A DNA stretch of 64,000 nt, taken from the NCBI RefSeq assembly GCF_028583425.1, contig NC_072793.1, forward strand, positions 98,937,689-99,001,688. The letters are read 5' to 3'. The notes under the pieces were generated by a model. The model worked only from the letters and a program-made list of their open reading frames with translations. It did no database searches and was not told the DNA's origin. How positions within the stretch are numbered: position 1 is the stretch's first letter; each line of letters begins with the position of its first letter. The position numbers and the translations under genes are program-made. This document shows, in pieces, positions 1 to 11,252 of this stretch. The DNA comes from Eublepharis macularius (taxonomy: Eukaryota > Chordata > Lepidosauria > Squamata > Eublepharidae).

Positions 1-1200
1 ATTTTATTTGCGCTTGACTTGCTGGCTGCATCTCACTGGAATCCTGCTTCCCCTGTGCGTTGGCAAGAGATTGGGTTCTTTTCTTTTCTGTATGGTACTG
101 TTGCAGTTCTTAGGAAACTCAATGCAGAGGTTTTGCAAAAGTAATCTTCCAGATTCCTGGTCTGTAACTTGATAAGTAAAGTCCTGTGTTTTAACATGAA
201 GTTTCGTATAGTTGGTCCATTTATATTTTATCTGAGCTTTCCTCAATGCTTCAGTTATTGATCTAAGTTCTCTTCTTTTGTTTAAAACTGAAGATGGCAA
301 GTCTGTAAGTATTGAGATAGGTGTTCCTTTATAAGGGATTGAGCCTTTCTTCCTTGCTATTTCCAGGATTTTTCTCCTTGTTTCCCCGTCTGGAATTGTA
401 GCTAAGATATCTCTAGGCTTCTTAGATTCTGGATTTTTTGGGGTTCCCACTCGGTAAGCTTTGGTAATCAAAGGATTTGCACCTGTTTAAAGTTGTAAGT
501 GTTGTGCTAACCATGATGCTAGAAAAGAAGGCAGATCAACATTTAAAGTTGCTTGCTCTTCAAAATTTCTAAACTTCAGATTTGACTTTTTTGCTGTTAT
601 CTCCATACGCACAATTTTTTCTTGTAGTTGCTTGTTCTCTTGTAACCCAGATAGTTTAAACTGTAATGACGTGCTTAATACTAGTGCTTGTCCAGCAATC
701 TGTGCTGTTTTATCTAAAGCTGATTTTATTTCTGTTAGCTGATGTATCAATGGTTGAAGCAAAGTTGACATTTTGTTCACTATTTTTTGTTCCATATGGG
801 CCAGAAATTCAATTAGTGTGGGATCAGCAAGGGTAGTTAAATTGCTCCTACCTCTGCTGCTTTCGTCCACAATTTTGATTGCAGCACACTTTTCCTCTGC
901 TGCCTGCTGCGAGTTTGGGAAGAAGTCTTGCAGTCTTTTTGAGATGTTTAACTTTCCTTTTTTCTTCCCCATCCCTTGTTTGCCCATATTCTTCTCTTAT
1001 TTTGATTTTTAGTTTTGTTATGATGATGTACAATGAGGAATTAGGGGCGGGGGAGGGACAGAGCTTTCTTCTCAAGCAACCTTCTCCTTCAGAGCCTTTG
1101 CCACACCCCCTAAAAAGTTTATCTTTTGATGTTCTTCTGGATCTGGTTTTACAGTTGTACTTCTATAGTTGGTTTAAAGATTTTTCTGTGTGATATCTTT
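1..1200 (-). mobile_element. L1 LINE, 5' portion running off the left edge
   Basis: The minus strand carries an L1 ORF1 (4-987), preceded by about 200 bp of GC-richer sequence that is probably 5' UTR. ORF2 would lie beyond the left edge of the window. The 5' boundary near 1200 is approximate; no target-site duplication can be tested because the 3' end is not visible. An element that still has its 5' end is less common than the usual 5'-truncated L1 copies. Confidence 0.75.
4..987 (-). pseudogene. L1 ORF1 protein, full length with one in-frame stop
   Basis: ORF1p is the RNA-binding trimeric chaperone that coats L1 RNA in the cytoplasm. Reading starts with MGKQGMGKKKGKLN at 987. Residues about 55-165 are rich in Leu, Gln, Lys and Glu and look like the coiled coil. 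A TAA follows at 489-487. The same frame then continues through AYRVGTPKNPESKKPRDIL and IPYKGTPISILTDLPSSVL, typical of the L1 ORF1 RRM and C-terminal domain, to a stop at 6-4. The two parts are in register (987 to 471 is 172 codons), so the only visible break is that one nonsense codon. Total length is about 328 codons, close to the 300-350 usual for vertebrate L1 ORF1. Family assignment is from motif memory. Confidence 0.8.
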
Positions 1201-1548
1201 TAGGGAATAGGGGTTTTTAAAAGTTTTTTAGTGGTCATGTTGGGTTGTTTTTAAGTTCTGAAGAAAATTTCTGGCTAGGTTTAAATAACAGTCAACTGTA
1301 GGTGAGGCTTTAGGCATTTTTTTTAAGGAGAAGGTTGTTTTTTGCTTGGATTCTCTGGTTTGACATTGGTTCTCTTGAGGTTGCAATAGCATATCTTGCT
1401 TAAGTTAGATTCTCTTTATGTACAAATTTCTGGTATTATGTCTATTTTTTTGCTGGTCGTTGACTGTAATAAAGAATTCATTCCTTCATTCAAGTTGGAT
1501 TCTCTGATTTAACATTTGTTCTGTCAGGCTAGTTGGTGCTGGTTGGAT

Positions 1549-1958
1549 TTAGCCAGGGGTTGCTTTTGGTTGTTTGGCTATTGGCTTCTTTCATCCTCCC
1601 CACCTGCCCCTGGAAGCAATGAATAGAAATAGATGGCTGGGAAAACCTTGTTCAGGGGTCTGTAGAATTGGACCCCTTGCTCCAATTTACTTGAAACTTG
1701 ACCTTTAGAGGACATTCATAAGTAAATCCCCTGCAAGTTTTGTGTCATTTGGTTAAAAAGCAGCCACTATGGTCCTCTGCCTCTCTCTTAAAGTGCCACA
1801 CAGGGAATAATGGAATCCAAATAATTCTGGAATCCCCTCCCCTCCAAAAAAACTGAACCTGAATCCCAAAACAGTATTGGGGAACCAAAATACTAGTAAT
1901 TATGCTCTTCCCAAAATCTGAAGCCAAAGAATACTGATTTGCTTAAGGTGCATATCCT
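1549..1958. mobile_element. hAT-like non-autonomous repeat, copy 1 (one end visible)
   Basis: This stretch matches 20278-20713 in order: a 'ggctattggcttcttt' block, 'gtagaattggacc', a 'cttgaaacttg' block, 'cccctgcaagtt', and the segment around 'cccaaaacagta'. The right end reads GGTGCATATCCT, the reverse of the left end (AGGATATGCAC) of the copy that starts at 18816. The left end is not recognised, so this copy is probably truncated. No coding capacity is seen. Confidence 0.5.
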
Positions 1959-2901
1959 GTACAATAATGAGGGGAAGACTCTTTGTAAACTCTCTGTCAA
2001 GCCAGGATTATTATTTTTTTTGGCAATATGTGATGGGAGTTATGAGGCTTTGAATCAGGAGTTAGTCTTGGTGCAACTAGGTTCAGATTAATCCCTTAGG
2101 GACTCTTGTGAGGAGGAGTTAAAGAGTCTAATCTGCATTGCCTTTGTGTTGAACTAAGACAGATTTCAGACAGCCTAGCATCCATTCCTAAGCTATAAAA
2201 TTCACACACAAATGCAGAAACAGTAAGCAAAAATATAACTCATTTATAAAAAGAAATTCAATTGCACCATCCATCTTAAGTAAAAATTCAATATTTCCCA
2301 GTACAGGTTGTTTTGATTTGATGAATGGGGGAAATCATGCTTTCTACATTCCCTAGCATCTCTTATTTGTTAAAGCAAATCCCTTGCTTTTGTTAACAGA
2401 ATGCTAGCATTAGTGCTGAGAACTTGCATGTACATGCTGAAGAATAAAAGAGGATGAAGGACAGAAAACCAAAATATCTTTGAGCTCCTCCCGTATTTCT
2501 AGGGTCAAATTTAAAATCCTCATTTGTATTAAATTACATTTGTAGTAATTCAGTAAAGTCAGTCTTCATTTTTCTATTGGCACCAAGAACCTCCTCCCTT
2601 CTGTAACAGTAAAAGTACACAATGTCAGGTGCAAAAGGGAGGAATGGGAGGGAGGGTAAAAGTGCACACATAGGAGAGAGTGCAGGGCTAAAATGTTTTA
2701 AAAACCATGGTAGAATGGTGTGAAAATATTTGTCAGTACAAGCCCTCCCCTTCCCCCACCACTGCTTTTGTGAATACTTGGAAAGCTGTACTTCATTGTG
2801 CATTTTAAGTTTTGTTGATTCTAGACAGCATACAATGATTTACTCCTCCTAGGAATTCATATACAACCTAATTTTCTCTCTGATGCTGGACCCCAGGGAG
2901 T
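1959..2901. other. No recognised feature
   Basis: Ordinary A+T-rich DNA without a recognisable ORF, RNA gene or repeat family. The short ORFs here have no familiar motif. Confidence 0.5.
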
Positions 2902-2985
2902 CTTTCTATTGATATATATATTAGTTTGGTGTGATATATATATATCACACCAAACTAATATATATATATATATATCAATAGAAAG
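2902..2985. repeat. AT-rich long palindrome
   Basis: The arms meet at 2940/2941. Left arm 2902-2940 pairs with 2941-2985 through the shared block ATTAGTTTGGTGTGATATA, with a few extra TA dinucleotides in the right arm. A further TTTGGTGTGAG follows immediately. It could extrude a cruciform or hairpin of about 40 bp. Confidence 0.85.
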
Positions 2986-3097
2986 TTTGGTGTGAGGTGT
3001 GAGAGAGACTCCAGCTGAGCATGCTTTAAATTTTCGAATGGCACAGATGTAGGGGGAAAGGTGGGCAGGAGAGTGGGTCTTAGGAAAATTAAACATG

Positions 3098-3240
3098 AGT
3101 CTAGTGGCACATTAAAGACTAACAACATTTATTCACCTTGAGTCTCAAAAAGGAAGGTGGGCTATAAACAAGTAAGTACAATAAAATTAATAAATTCCAG
3201 CATAAGCTTTCCAGCTTAGATGCATTGGAGTATATATCCA
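3098..3240 (-). mobile_element. Retroelement terminal fragment (probably PLE) interrupted by a LINE tail
   Basis: The minus strand shows the block 'gttagtctttaatgtgcca' and 'gaaagcttatgctggaat', also seen at 24575-24690, 31780-31930 and 47585-47665. Between them, 3133-3195 on the plus strand looks like an L2/CR1 3' end ('caccttgagtctcaaaaagg' followed by 'gtgggctataaacaagtaag'). So a LINE tail appears to sit in an older PLE-type terminal repeat. Confidence 0.4.
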
Positions 3241-3436
3241 TTAGGTGAATGATTTTATATTCACAACAAAAGGGGGGATGTAACAAAGAGATGCTCATTT
3301 ATAACAAGATTTAAGAAAAACAGAGTAGGTGTGGGGTCATCCTTAGCTGTTGTTAGGCAAGGTACGATGAATGGAAAAGATAGTGCGAGATAAGCAAAAG
3401 TAGAAAGAATCCTTCAGTTTTAGGGAAAGCTGGAGT

Positions 3437-3654
3437 TCACATGGATGCATGAAGCTGCCTTATACTGAATCAGACCTTTGGCCCATCAAGGTCAGTACTG
3501 ACTGTTTCAGACTGGGAGTGGCTCTTCAGGGTCTCACAAAGGGGACTTCCATGTTATTGATTATCTGATTCTTCTAAGTGGAATTGCCAGGGATTGATCC
3601 TGGGGTATTCTGCATGCCAAGCAGAGATACTACCACTGAGCCATGGCCATGCCC
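3437..3654 (-). mobile_element. tRNA-derived SINE
   Basis: On the minus strand the head is tRNA-like. A-box-like TGGCTCAGTGGTAG lies at 3643-3630 and B-box-like GGATCAATCC at 3600-3591, about 30 bp downstream, as expected for an internal RNA polymerase III promoter. The body contains 'cctgaagagccactcccag' and ends near 3437 in 'gcagcttcatgcatcc', a tail I associate with widespread sauropsid SINEs. The tRNA part is degenerate and is not a functional tRNA gene. Confidence 0.7.
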
Positions 3655-4740
3655 TTCAAAGCAGAGACAAGCAGTACTGCAGGAAAAAAAGTCTGCATGA
3701 CATTCAGCTGACAATTTGTATAAGGTTCCAGGAGAGGAAGGATCTTGCAAAAGGGCTCAGGCACCATACAAACTGGAGGTAAATACTAGCTGCGCCGAAG
3801 TGCCAACACTGCAAAGGGCTAGTTTCCAGACAGTTAGGGATCAAGTTACACAAGGAGCAGATACGACTCCAGCCTGGCTCAATAGTGGTGCTGCTGACTC
3901 TCTGTTGGCTTCTTTGTCTGACCATCCAGTTTATTCTTTACATGCAAATAATACTTCTTGACTGTTTGACTGTCTATAGAACCAGCTGTGTGTCTCTGCG
4001 GCACTAGCCCTGACAGATTTGATTGTAATTAAAAACAGGTAGGATTGTCAGTCTTTAGAAACACGTGTTAGGTGTAGGCCATAGGGCTGGACAGTTGGAA
4101 TTTTTACTATTTAACTGCAGTCTTTAAAATCATAATTGCTCTGAATCTCTGAAACCTTTTAGAATTATTCTGCTCTGAACTATTTCTAATATGTGAAAAC
4201 CTTCCTGTCTGACAATAATTCTGGTGCACCACTTTCTAGTTTCTGTTTCCCAGGTGGCAGGTGGCAGGATGGGGAACAAGTGACTCAACAGATGCATGTA
4301 TTACAGGATACCATCAAACCAGAACAGGTTGCCATAAAACAAGACTGCCTCAGTTGATTTTCTGCACACAGAATTTCTGCCTTTCATCAGTTATTGCACT
4401 GCCATAGGCTAGAGGAGGACTTTCTGATTCTATACACAGATATATCTCATGTCGTGTGAACTGCTTCATTCAGGAGGGTGGTGCCTGCACATTACAAAGC
4501 TGTGCTTGTACCTGCTGATAGGCATGTTAGTAGGGCTACACAATAGAAGATATTGTGATATGAGAGGCAGGCATGGGGAGGGAAGAATAGAGGCAGAGGC
4601 AAGTCACATCATATTTCCCCGTCCCCAATGACAGGCATGACAGAGTTCCTACAGAGGAGAAAAATAAGGGTGGCTTGCATCCTGTCCTTTGGGCAGGAAA
4701 CCAAACATGCTGCAAATGGGGGTAGGTTGAACAACTATGG

Positions 4741-4809
4741 CTGCAGTCCTAGGGATATTTCCTGGGAGTAACCATTGAATAACATGGGATTTCTGAGTAG
4801 ATTTGCTTA
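4741..4809. repeat. Decayed short palindromic element
   Basis: The segment 'tgcagtcctagggatattt' with 'cctgggagtaaccattgaat' and the inverse 'gtagatttgcttagaactg' matches the layout of small reptile hairpin repeats related to those at 41440 and 55313. It is more diverged and no target duplication is evident. Confidence 0.4.
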
Positions 4810-4969
4810 GAACTGCTTCCTATCTGTATGAAAGACAGGATACCAAATGAGATGAGACATGTGAGATCTATAAGGAAGAAATTCCTGGAATCTCAGTCTC
4901 AACTCTTTCTAATGCTATGTAAACACATTTAAGCACACAGCATACCTTTTCCAAAACTAAATCACCCCC

Positions 4970-5350
4970 TGTCGCAAACCCTTTGCTTTCTCTAGCTGGT
5001 AATGTCCTTCCCATACTTTGAGGTAAAATTTTCCTCCCCAAACATATGATGCTGTTTCCTAGGCAGGGAAGCCTTCAGTAGCTATTTATGTCTGTAACTT
5101 TAACTTTCTTTATTGTCCCACCCTTAAAGAACATATAGGTTGTGATGTTACCCAGCCAAGGTTATATAGAGGGGAAAGCAGGAGTTTATATTTCCCTTAG
5201 AACTGAAACTGGCACACTAGGCTTATTGAAATTTAACAGATAACATAAGGTTTATTTACAGGTAGGATGGCTAGGTAGAAGTGTAGGCAGGTAATTTCCT
5301 TAGCTGCAGTAATTAGGTGGTTTTTACAAAGATTATTTCACTTGCATGAG
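4970..5350 (-). repeat. LTR fragment, same family as the solo LTR at 40369
   Basis: Shared landmarks with 40369-40740 occur in the same order: TGTC(G/A)CAAACCC at the edge, 'gaggtaaaa', 'gggaagcctt', 'gttacccagccaag', 'aactggcacac', 'ggtttatttacaggtagg' and 'gcatgaggca'. The inverse polyadenylation signal (TTTATT) gives minus orientation. Only about the first 380 bp are present, so it is a fossil fragment. Confidence 0.6.
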
Positions 5351-6317
5351 GCACTTGGGCCCTTTTCACACTTACGGTTTATACTGCCATTTATGAGCAT
5401 TCACAGTGATCACAATGGCTTTGGCATGGCACCCCCACATTCCACACTGTCTGAGGCCATTTCGATTTGGTGTCTTGTTTTTCATTTCAGATGGGCTTTG
5501 AAGCCTAGGTGCAGTTTCAGGCTTTCAGGGCTTTGCAATTAACATCACACTTTTTAAAAAAAACTTTGAGCAGGTGTAATAACATTGCAATGTTGGAACA
5601 TATCCCACCACCACCACCACCTGTATTTGCTGATTGGGCTGTCCTGTGCCCATTGGAGAGGCAATTTGTGGTAGAGTTCTGGGGAGAAAGCATGTAATTT
5701 TAGTGCTTGTTCTAATCACATTATTTTTTTTTTTAAAGCCAAGCCAGGAAAGGGTAAAAATGCAGCTGCTTCATCCCCTCAGGGCAGCTTCCCTGCCGCT
5801 TTGTTTCCAAAGGGCTGTGCAAAAGGCTTAGGGTTTTTTTTCTCTTTGGCAAAGCCAGAGGGAAAACAGTTATTTAATCCTTTCCTGGCTTTTAAAGCCT
5901 GGAGGAATATGCAGTAACGTTACAATGTTACAACCCATTCTTGCCTTTGAAAAAAGAGTGTGTGCATACCCCAAGGGAGGAAGAGGAAAGCAGCTATTTA
6001 ACCCCTTCCCAGCTTTTAAAGCCAGCAGGGAATAAGCAGCAACGTTAGGAATCATTGCTAACTTTGAAACAAAAAATAAAAAGTGCTTGCATACCTGGGA
6101 GGAAGGAAGCCAACGGAGAAGCAGCCTTATAACCCTTACTGATAAAAATGGTCAAAAAAGAGTTCAAAGAGCTGAGTTGGGTGGGAGTGGTTAAATCTGC
6201 ACAGACCAATCAGCTCCCGGGGAAAAGGAGAAGGGAGAGAAGAGAAGCAGAAGGGGAGTGTAGAGTTCACACTGACATTAATAGGGCCAGATGCGACTTG
6301 GCAGCAGCTTCAAAATA
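5351..6317. repeat. Unclassified repeat-like region with two diverged tandem units
   Basis: A segment starting GGGCCCTTTTCACACTTAC at 5357 resembles the ends (GGGCCATTTTCACAC) of the hairpin at 37941. Within it, 5858-5989 and 5990-6110 are two diverged copies of a unit of about 125 bp, sharing 'ttcc(t/c)(g/a)gcttttaaagcc', 'gcaacgtta' and 'tgcatacc'. No coding potential is recognised. It may be a non-autonomous DNA element, but its right end was not found. Confidence 0.35.
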
Positions 6318-6451
6318 ATTCCTTTGATATATGGCAAAAGCACTTTTCCTGTGGGAGACTGTTTTTCCTTAGTTGTTTGATTAATCCTTGGTTTAATTGC
6401 TCTTCTGATTTCATTTCTGGAGTAGCCATTTGCTTGAAGTGCGTGGTTTAG

Positions 6452-7123
6452 ATGATTAGTTTCCTCATTGAGAAAGTGTGGTTCACATATCCGTCTCCCA
6501 CAGGAAAAGTGTTTTTGCCATATATCAAAGGAATCACTGATCAGATGGGAAAGTTTATGAAAAGGCACAACTTACAAACAGTATTCAGACCCACCAGAAA
6601 AGTACAACAGATGCTACGATCAGCAAAAGACAGTAGAGACCCCCTAACCTCTGCAGGAGTATACCGCATACCCTGCAGCTGTGGAAAAGTTTACATTGGG
6701 ACCACACAGCGTAGCATCCAGACAAGAATAAAAGAACATGAAAGACACTGCAGACTTGGACATCCAGAAAAATCAGCAGTAGCTGAACATAGCCTAACTC
6801 AAACAGAACACAGTATCCTATTCCAGGACACTAAAATACTGGACAACACTTCCAACTACTTCATCAGATTGCACAGGGAAGCCATTGAAATTCATAAGCA
6901 TAAGCATAATTTCAACAGGAAAGAAGAGACTTTAAGAATAAATAGAGCATGGTTTCCAGTCCTGAAAAACACCAGGCTAACAAAATACTCTACACCCTAC
7001 AATAGCCCTGCAGAGAACATTAGCATATCAAGCACCAATCCATATGCAAAAGAACCTCCAGTGAAGCCTCCTTCCATTCGCATTCCACACCCTGGGAAAC
7101 TCTTACAGGATGACTCAGCCTAA
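6452..7123 (+). pseudogene. PLE C-terminal fragment with GIY-YIG endonuclease domain
   Basis: PLE proteins join a reverse transcriptase to a GIY-YIG endonuclease that nicks the target DNA. This 223-codon frame holds the linker (FMKRHNLQTVFRPTRKVQQM), then the GIY-YIG core: GVYRIPCSCGKVYIGTT, with RSIQTRIKEHERHC as the conserved Arg/His helix and later HREAIEIHKHKHNFNRKEE. The reverse transcriptase is absent because the copy is truncated, and the first about 13 residues derive from the inversion junction. The frame ends in a normal stop at about the expected family C-terminus. The domain itself looks uninterrupted, but without its RT it is a relic. Confidence 0.8.
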
Positions 7124-7193
7124 ACCCACCTTCCTGAGTAGATATAAATTACCTGCCAACAGCTTCTCCACACTGTGACACTGAGAGATCTCT

Positions 7194-7267
7194 GTCTTTT
7201 GGTGCTACACCTCTGAAGATGCCAGTCACAGCTGCTGGTGAAATGTCAGGAACTACAATGCCAAGAC
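7194..7267 (+). ncRNA. Hammerhead-ribozyme-like motif in PLE terminal region
   Basis: Box CTGAAGA (7213-7219) is followed by stem II GCCAG/CTGGT around loop TCACAGCTG, then GAAA (7240-7243) and GTC (7245-7247). Inner stem I pairs CCT with AGG. An outer stem pairs GTCTTTTGG (7194-7202) with CCAAGAC (7261-7267), with two bulged U. This is the type I hammerhead layout with almost no stem III, known from PLEs. Position 15.2 is U here rather than the usual C, which may weaken it. Confidence 0.6.
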
Positions 7268-7336
7268 CACGGCTATACAGCCCAGAAAATCCACAACAAC
7301 CATCGTTCTCTGGCCATGAAAGCCTTCGACAAAATA

Positions 7337-8359
7337 TGTCCTTGTTTTTATCAAGAACTTGGATCCTAAATACGATATTTTGTATGGGGAGCTGAACAGA
7401 GAACTAGTTAACTATGCTTGCCTGAACTACATGGAATTGACAAATGTTTTAATGGAATCAGGCTGTTCATACCTTGAGCCTTGCTTACTGCTTTACAAGG
7501 GCTACTAAGGCAGGGCTAGCAGTCCTTATATAGGAGCTATGGTGTTGTGACTCTCTCTCGAAATGGCGCAGGGCATGTAGGACAATGCAGACAACATTTG
7601 ATGGATGAAGCAGCTAACTTATTCTGTCTGCTTATTATAAACTTATTTTATGACAATTGAGCGCATGGACCATTGTATGTTAACTGAGTAAGTAAAATTA
7701 TGCTTCCATGGACTCTTCTTGTATAAGACATTTTGAAATAGCAACTCTGCTATAATTGTTCTACTGATGTGAGTGCAGGCCACTTTGAGCATGATATATG
7801 TATGATTAATAGCTAATATAAATAATAAAATATACCTTCTAGACAGCTTGTTTTCATATGTAAATGTCTAGGGGAGTGCCCTTCAAGAATTTGTATTAAT
7901 TTCATCTTGTGATTCCACGGAGAGCATGTTTCTTGTTATCCCAAATATTAGGGGATATAGTATAGTTATTAGTTTGGGATTCCATCTGGGGCACTTTTTT
8001 CACATTCCAGAATTTCCAATAATTATTTTTTCCATGCTCATTCCATTTTGTCCCTGAAGGCAGCAGGAGTGGGGACTGAGGGAGAGGAAGTATGCCCTGG
8101 CAAAGACCTGTTTAGCAGTGTATGTGCTCTTTAAATATTAAATGGCCACTATTTTGTGGGTTCTGAACTCTGGAGGCCAGGTGTGATGAACAGAGCCATG
8201 TCCATCCCTTTTTCTAGTATCTGCCAATCCCCTGGTAGGCTGGAGAGAAAGCCAGAAAAGACAAATCAGGGCCCTCAGAACATGAGGAGGGAGAAGCAGA
8301 GGGAGAAAGAGCTATTCTCCCCCTCCTTCTCCCTCCCATTAAGAGATGCCTGATATTCA
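7337..8359. other. No recognised feature
   Basis: A+T-rich sequence without a recognised repeat, RNA or gene. The ORF at 8156-8353 has no familiar motif. Confidence 0.5.
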
Positions 8360-8800
8360 CACACCGTTAAAAGCCCTGGAAACTAATCAAACCTCGAAGT
8401 GCTTCCTGAAAATGTTCAAGGAGGGGGCTCCCCTCAGTTCTTCAAGAAGTCCACTCCACAGAGCAGAAGCCATGATGGAAAAGGCCTGGGTTCTTGTTGA
8501 TTGTAGATGGACCATCCTAAGTGGTGCAAATGGCTGCCTGAGGATTGTAATTGGCACACAGTTACATATAGAAGAAGATGGTCCTTCAAATATGTGGTTG
8601 CTGAAGCTTTAATGGTAAAACTAGCACTTTAAATTGAACTCAGAAACAGACCAGCAGCCAATGTAGCTGTTTCAAAATGGGCAAGATATGCACTTAGCAA
8701 CTAGACCCTGACAATACTTGGGCTGCCCCCATTCTGGACCAGTTGTAGTTTTCGGCTTGTTGGTAACAATACAGAAGCTATCCCTCCAAAAAGGGCAAGG
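8360..8800 (-). mobile_element. Old L2/CR1-type LINE fragment
   Basis: The plus strand shows the order seen in many sauropsid LINE remnants: 'cctggaaactaatcaaacct', 'ccactccacagagcagaagc', 'aaaggcctgggttcttg', 'gaaacagaccagcagccaat' and 'ggaccagttgtagttttcgg'. These are degraded forms of a sequence usually read antisense to the LINE. Orientation and subfamily are inferred. No ORF survives. Confidence 0.5.
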
Positions 8801-10774
8801 TGGTAAGTAAGTGGTGTTCCTTACTAACACTGCACACAAAGTAAGAAAACACTGGAGGGTGTTCCTCGCCTTCTTTGGTTTTCAATGTGACTATACAAAT
8901 GGAGCTAGGAGCCATAATGTTGTTTTCACAAAAATGCTTCCTTGATCTCTATATTCTGTTTGGCTGTATGACAGATGTTTTAAGTCTATGTAATAAGATG
9001 TTCTCTGTTCTGTAGCTGGAATGCTAACAATATGCCTGCCCACTCTTTCTTTACAGTCATGTTGGCTTCTATTGTCCTGACCCCCTTTGTAGTAAATTCT
9101 GGAAGCCTCCATTCAATTCATGTTAATTCCTGATAAAACTACTAGCTTGGTCTCAATATGGGGGCATCCTTATCTAGTCTCACTTCAAGGTAGCAGAAGT
9201 TCTCTAGCCAACTCTGATTTGGTATGCCCTACTCCCATCCCTGGCTTTGAAAGAAAGGCTGGAGACCTCTGCATGTATGAAGCAGATTCCTCAATAGGAG
9301 ACATCAGTCATTTGTTGCAGGGAATAAGGGAGAGAAAAAAAAAAGATAATCAGGCAGACGTTGGAAACCTCCCATTCTGAAATGCATGGAAGAATCTCAG
9401 TATCCAGGTGGGGCTGAGGAGGACAATGAACAAATCTTGCACCAATTTGAGGCAATGAAATGCCATGGTGTATGGTAATTATTTGGCCCATATAATAAAT
9501 TCGATTGGCTGCTGGGAACAAAATTACACCAACCTATTGTTTACTTTATGGAGCTTGAAACACTTCCTATTAAACTCAGAGGAAGTGCAGTAAGGAATAG
9601 GATCAGGCCAGTATTCTTAGGTAACAATGCTGGCAACCAAATGCTGTATCCATGGCAACATGCCGTTCAGCTTTAAGTTCTCCAGCACATAAAAAGACAA
9701 TTTCCTTTATTCCCCCCTTCTGCATTTTATATTTTCAAGCTTTATAATGGCAATCATGGCCTCAGGTTCTTGCCTCTGTCAGTCATTCCTTAACTGCCTG
9801 GAAATGCTGACTTAACAGCCCAGTCTTGGAAGCATGTAGGTTCTTTCGAAATCATTGGCATTTGTTCTTGCAGAGAACACCATTATACAGCTACCACATG
9901 ATGTAGCCACACAAACACATCTGGGTATTCTGTTGTTGGAGCTATGACTGCCACCTTTTTGTGGCTCTGCTCCTCAGCCTTGAACACCAGTCAGACACAC
10001 AGCAAGTAATCAGCTAAAGCTTTCCCCATTTTATATGCCCAGTCCTTAGTAAGACACCGTTTATATTTTGCATTGTGAGGAGATTTGGAGGGGGGGGGGT
10101 GCTTCTCGGACAAACTGCACTTTTTAAAAGATTAGAAGTGCTGTACAAACAGCTGAAGGACTGTGAAGCATTAATTCTTCACAGAAACAGAGCCTTGAGT
10201 GATAGGCTACTCCAAGTACTCTGAATGCGTAGCATGAGCTGAATAGAGAAAGACTTCTGAACTGGATGCTGGGGAGAAGAGAGTCTGATTTCAGCCCTAG
10301 CTGAGAGGAGTCAAGTACTGACAGTTTTTGGCATTCTGACTGAGAACAGTTTGACACAGATTGGAAACTGGGGAAAAGTTGGTAAGGAAGTTTGGGAAGG
10401 AGATGCAGACTTCGATTCAGGCCAAAGAAAGGGGATAGATCTAGTTAGAGGAGAATTTCTCTACCCAGTCACACAGAGAGTTAGCTCTGAAGAGTGAAGA
10501 GTTCCTTGATCTGGTGTGGTTAGAAACTGCCTTTGGAGACCTTAAGGGTCAGTTAAAAACTCAAGATGAGTAGTGGTGTTTCAAGAGAAGGGGTTTGGGT
10601 ATTAGAAAGATGGTACCAGCCTTCTAGAAACCATGAAGAGTAAGAGAATACTCAAAGAAAGTGTACTAGAGAGTTAGAGGAAACACTAGAACAAAAGCCT
10701 CTCAACAAAAGGTTTAAATAACTGAAGAGCCTAAGAAATTCTCATTAGTTTGAAACATGAGAACTAAAGTTTGT
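8801..10774. other. No recognised feature
   Basis: No gene or element recognised. A G-run of about ten lies at 10090-10099. The purine-rich tract 10330-10690 is reminiscent of retroviral leader sequence, but I could not tie it to an LTR. Confidence 0.45.
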
Positions 10775-10890
10775 GCATGGTTATTTCCACACGCTCTTAA
10801 AGGGATGGCCAACTCACCGAATGCTGGAGGCTTTCCCCCAGCAATCCAGACAGCACTGTTTGCAAACCAGCTGCGCTGTGGAAAATGCGT
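10775..10890. repeat. Left arm of a hairpin DNA element split by a Gypsy insertion
   Basis: CATGGTTATTTCCACACGCT and the following about 100 bp ('cttaaagggatggccaactc', 'ccagcaatccagacag', 'ctgtttgcaaacc') are the reverse complement of 16197-16301. The arms point at each other across the Gypsy element, so the retrotransposon landed in a pre-existing fold-back element of roughly 280 bp. The end resembles GGGCCATTTTCACAC of the hairpin at 37941. Confidence 0.75.
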
Positions 10891-10931
10891 TCCCAGAAAA
10901 GGGACCAAAAAAGAAAGAAAGTCAAACAGCC

Positions 10932-11252
10932 TGTTATGTATTGGGATAGCTTCAATAAATGCTAGGCTCCTAATGTCTCTTTTCTTATTGGTGGTTTATT
11001 GTTGGCAGCAGCCAATGGTCCTCTTTAATAAAGACCAATCACAATCTTGTAAATATATTATTGCAAATCAAGGATTCTAGTTATGCATTTTTCATTGGTT
11101 GTTGTATAACGGGGGCATGGCTTATGTGTATATATTTGGCTTCTGTTAGGCCCATTCCTTGGCCTGATCTGTTTGTTCCCACTCAATAAAGATGTTGCTC
11201 TGAGCTGAAATACTGACTCACTGAAATCACTATGAGCAGAAATCACAGTACA
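10932..11252 (+). repeat. Gypsy 5' LTR
   Basis: 321 bp starting TGTTATGTATTGGG and ending in ACA, with AATAAA motifs and a TATA-like 'tgtatatatttggc'. It aligns to 15874-16189 over nearly its whole length. The sequence just downstream (TGGCGATGAAGATGGG) is in the primer-binding position; the tRNA was not identified. Confidence 0.88.

Larger units (their letters stand above)
6318..7329 (+). mobile_element. Penelope-like element (PLE), 5'-truncated with inverted 5' segment
   Basis: The main body (about 6480-7329, plus strand) encodes a PLE C-terminus followed by a terminal region with a hammerhead-like motif. The first about 160 bp (6318-6480) are inverted: the minus strand there reads into SPTGKVLLPYIKGI, which recurs on the plus strand at 6491-6532. 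The flanks show the candidate target duplication CAAAATA at 6311-6317 and 7330-7336. Truncation plus 5' inversion is compatible with target-primed reverse transcription. Confidence 0.75.

Noticed and set aside
3591-3643. tRNA gene candidate from A/B-box-like sequences
   Set aside because: Cloverleaf is degenerate and fused to a SINE body; it is a SINE head.
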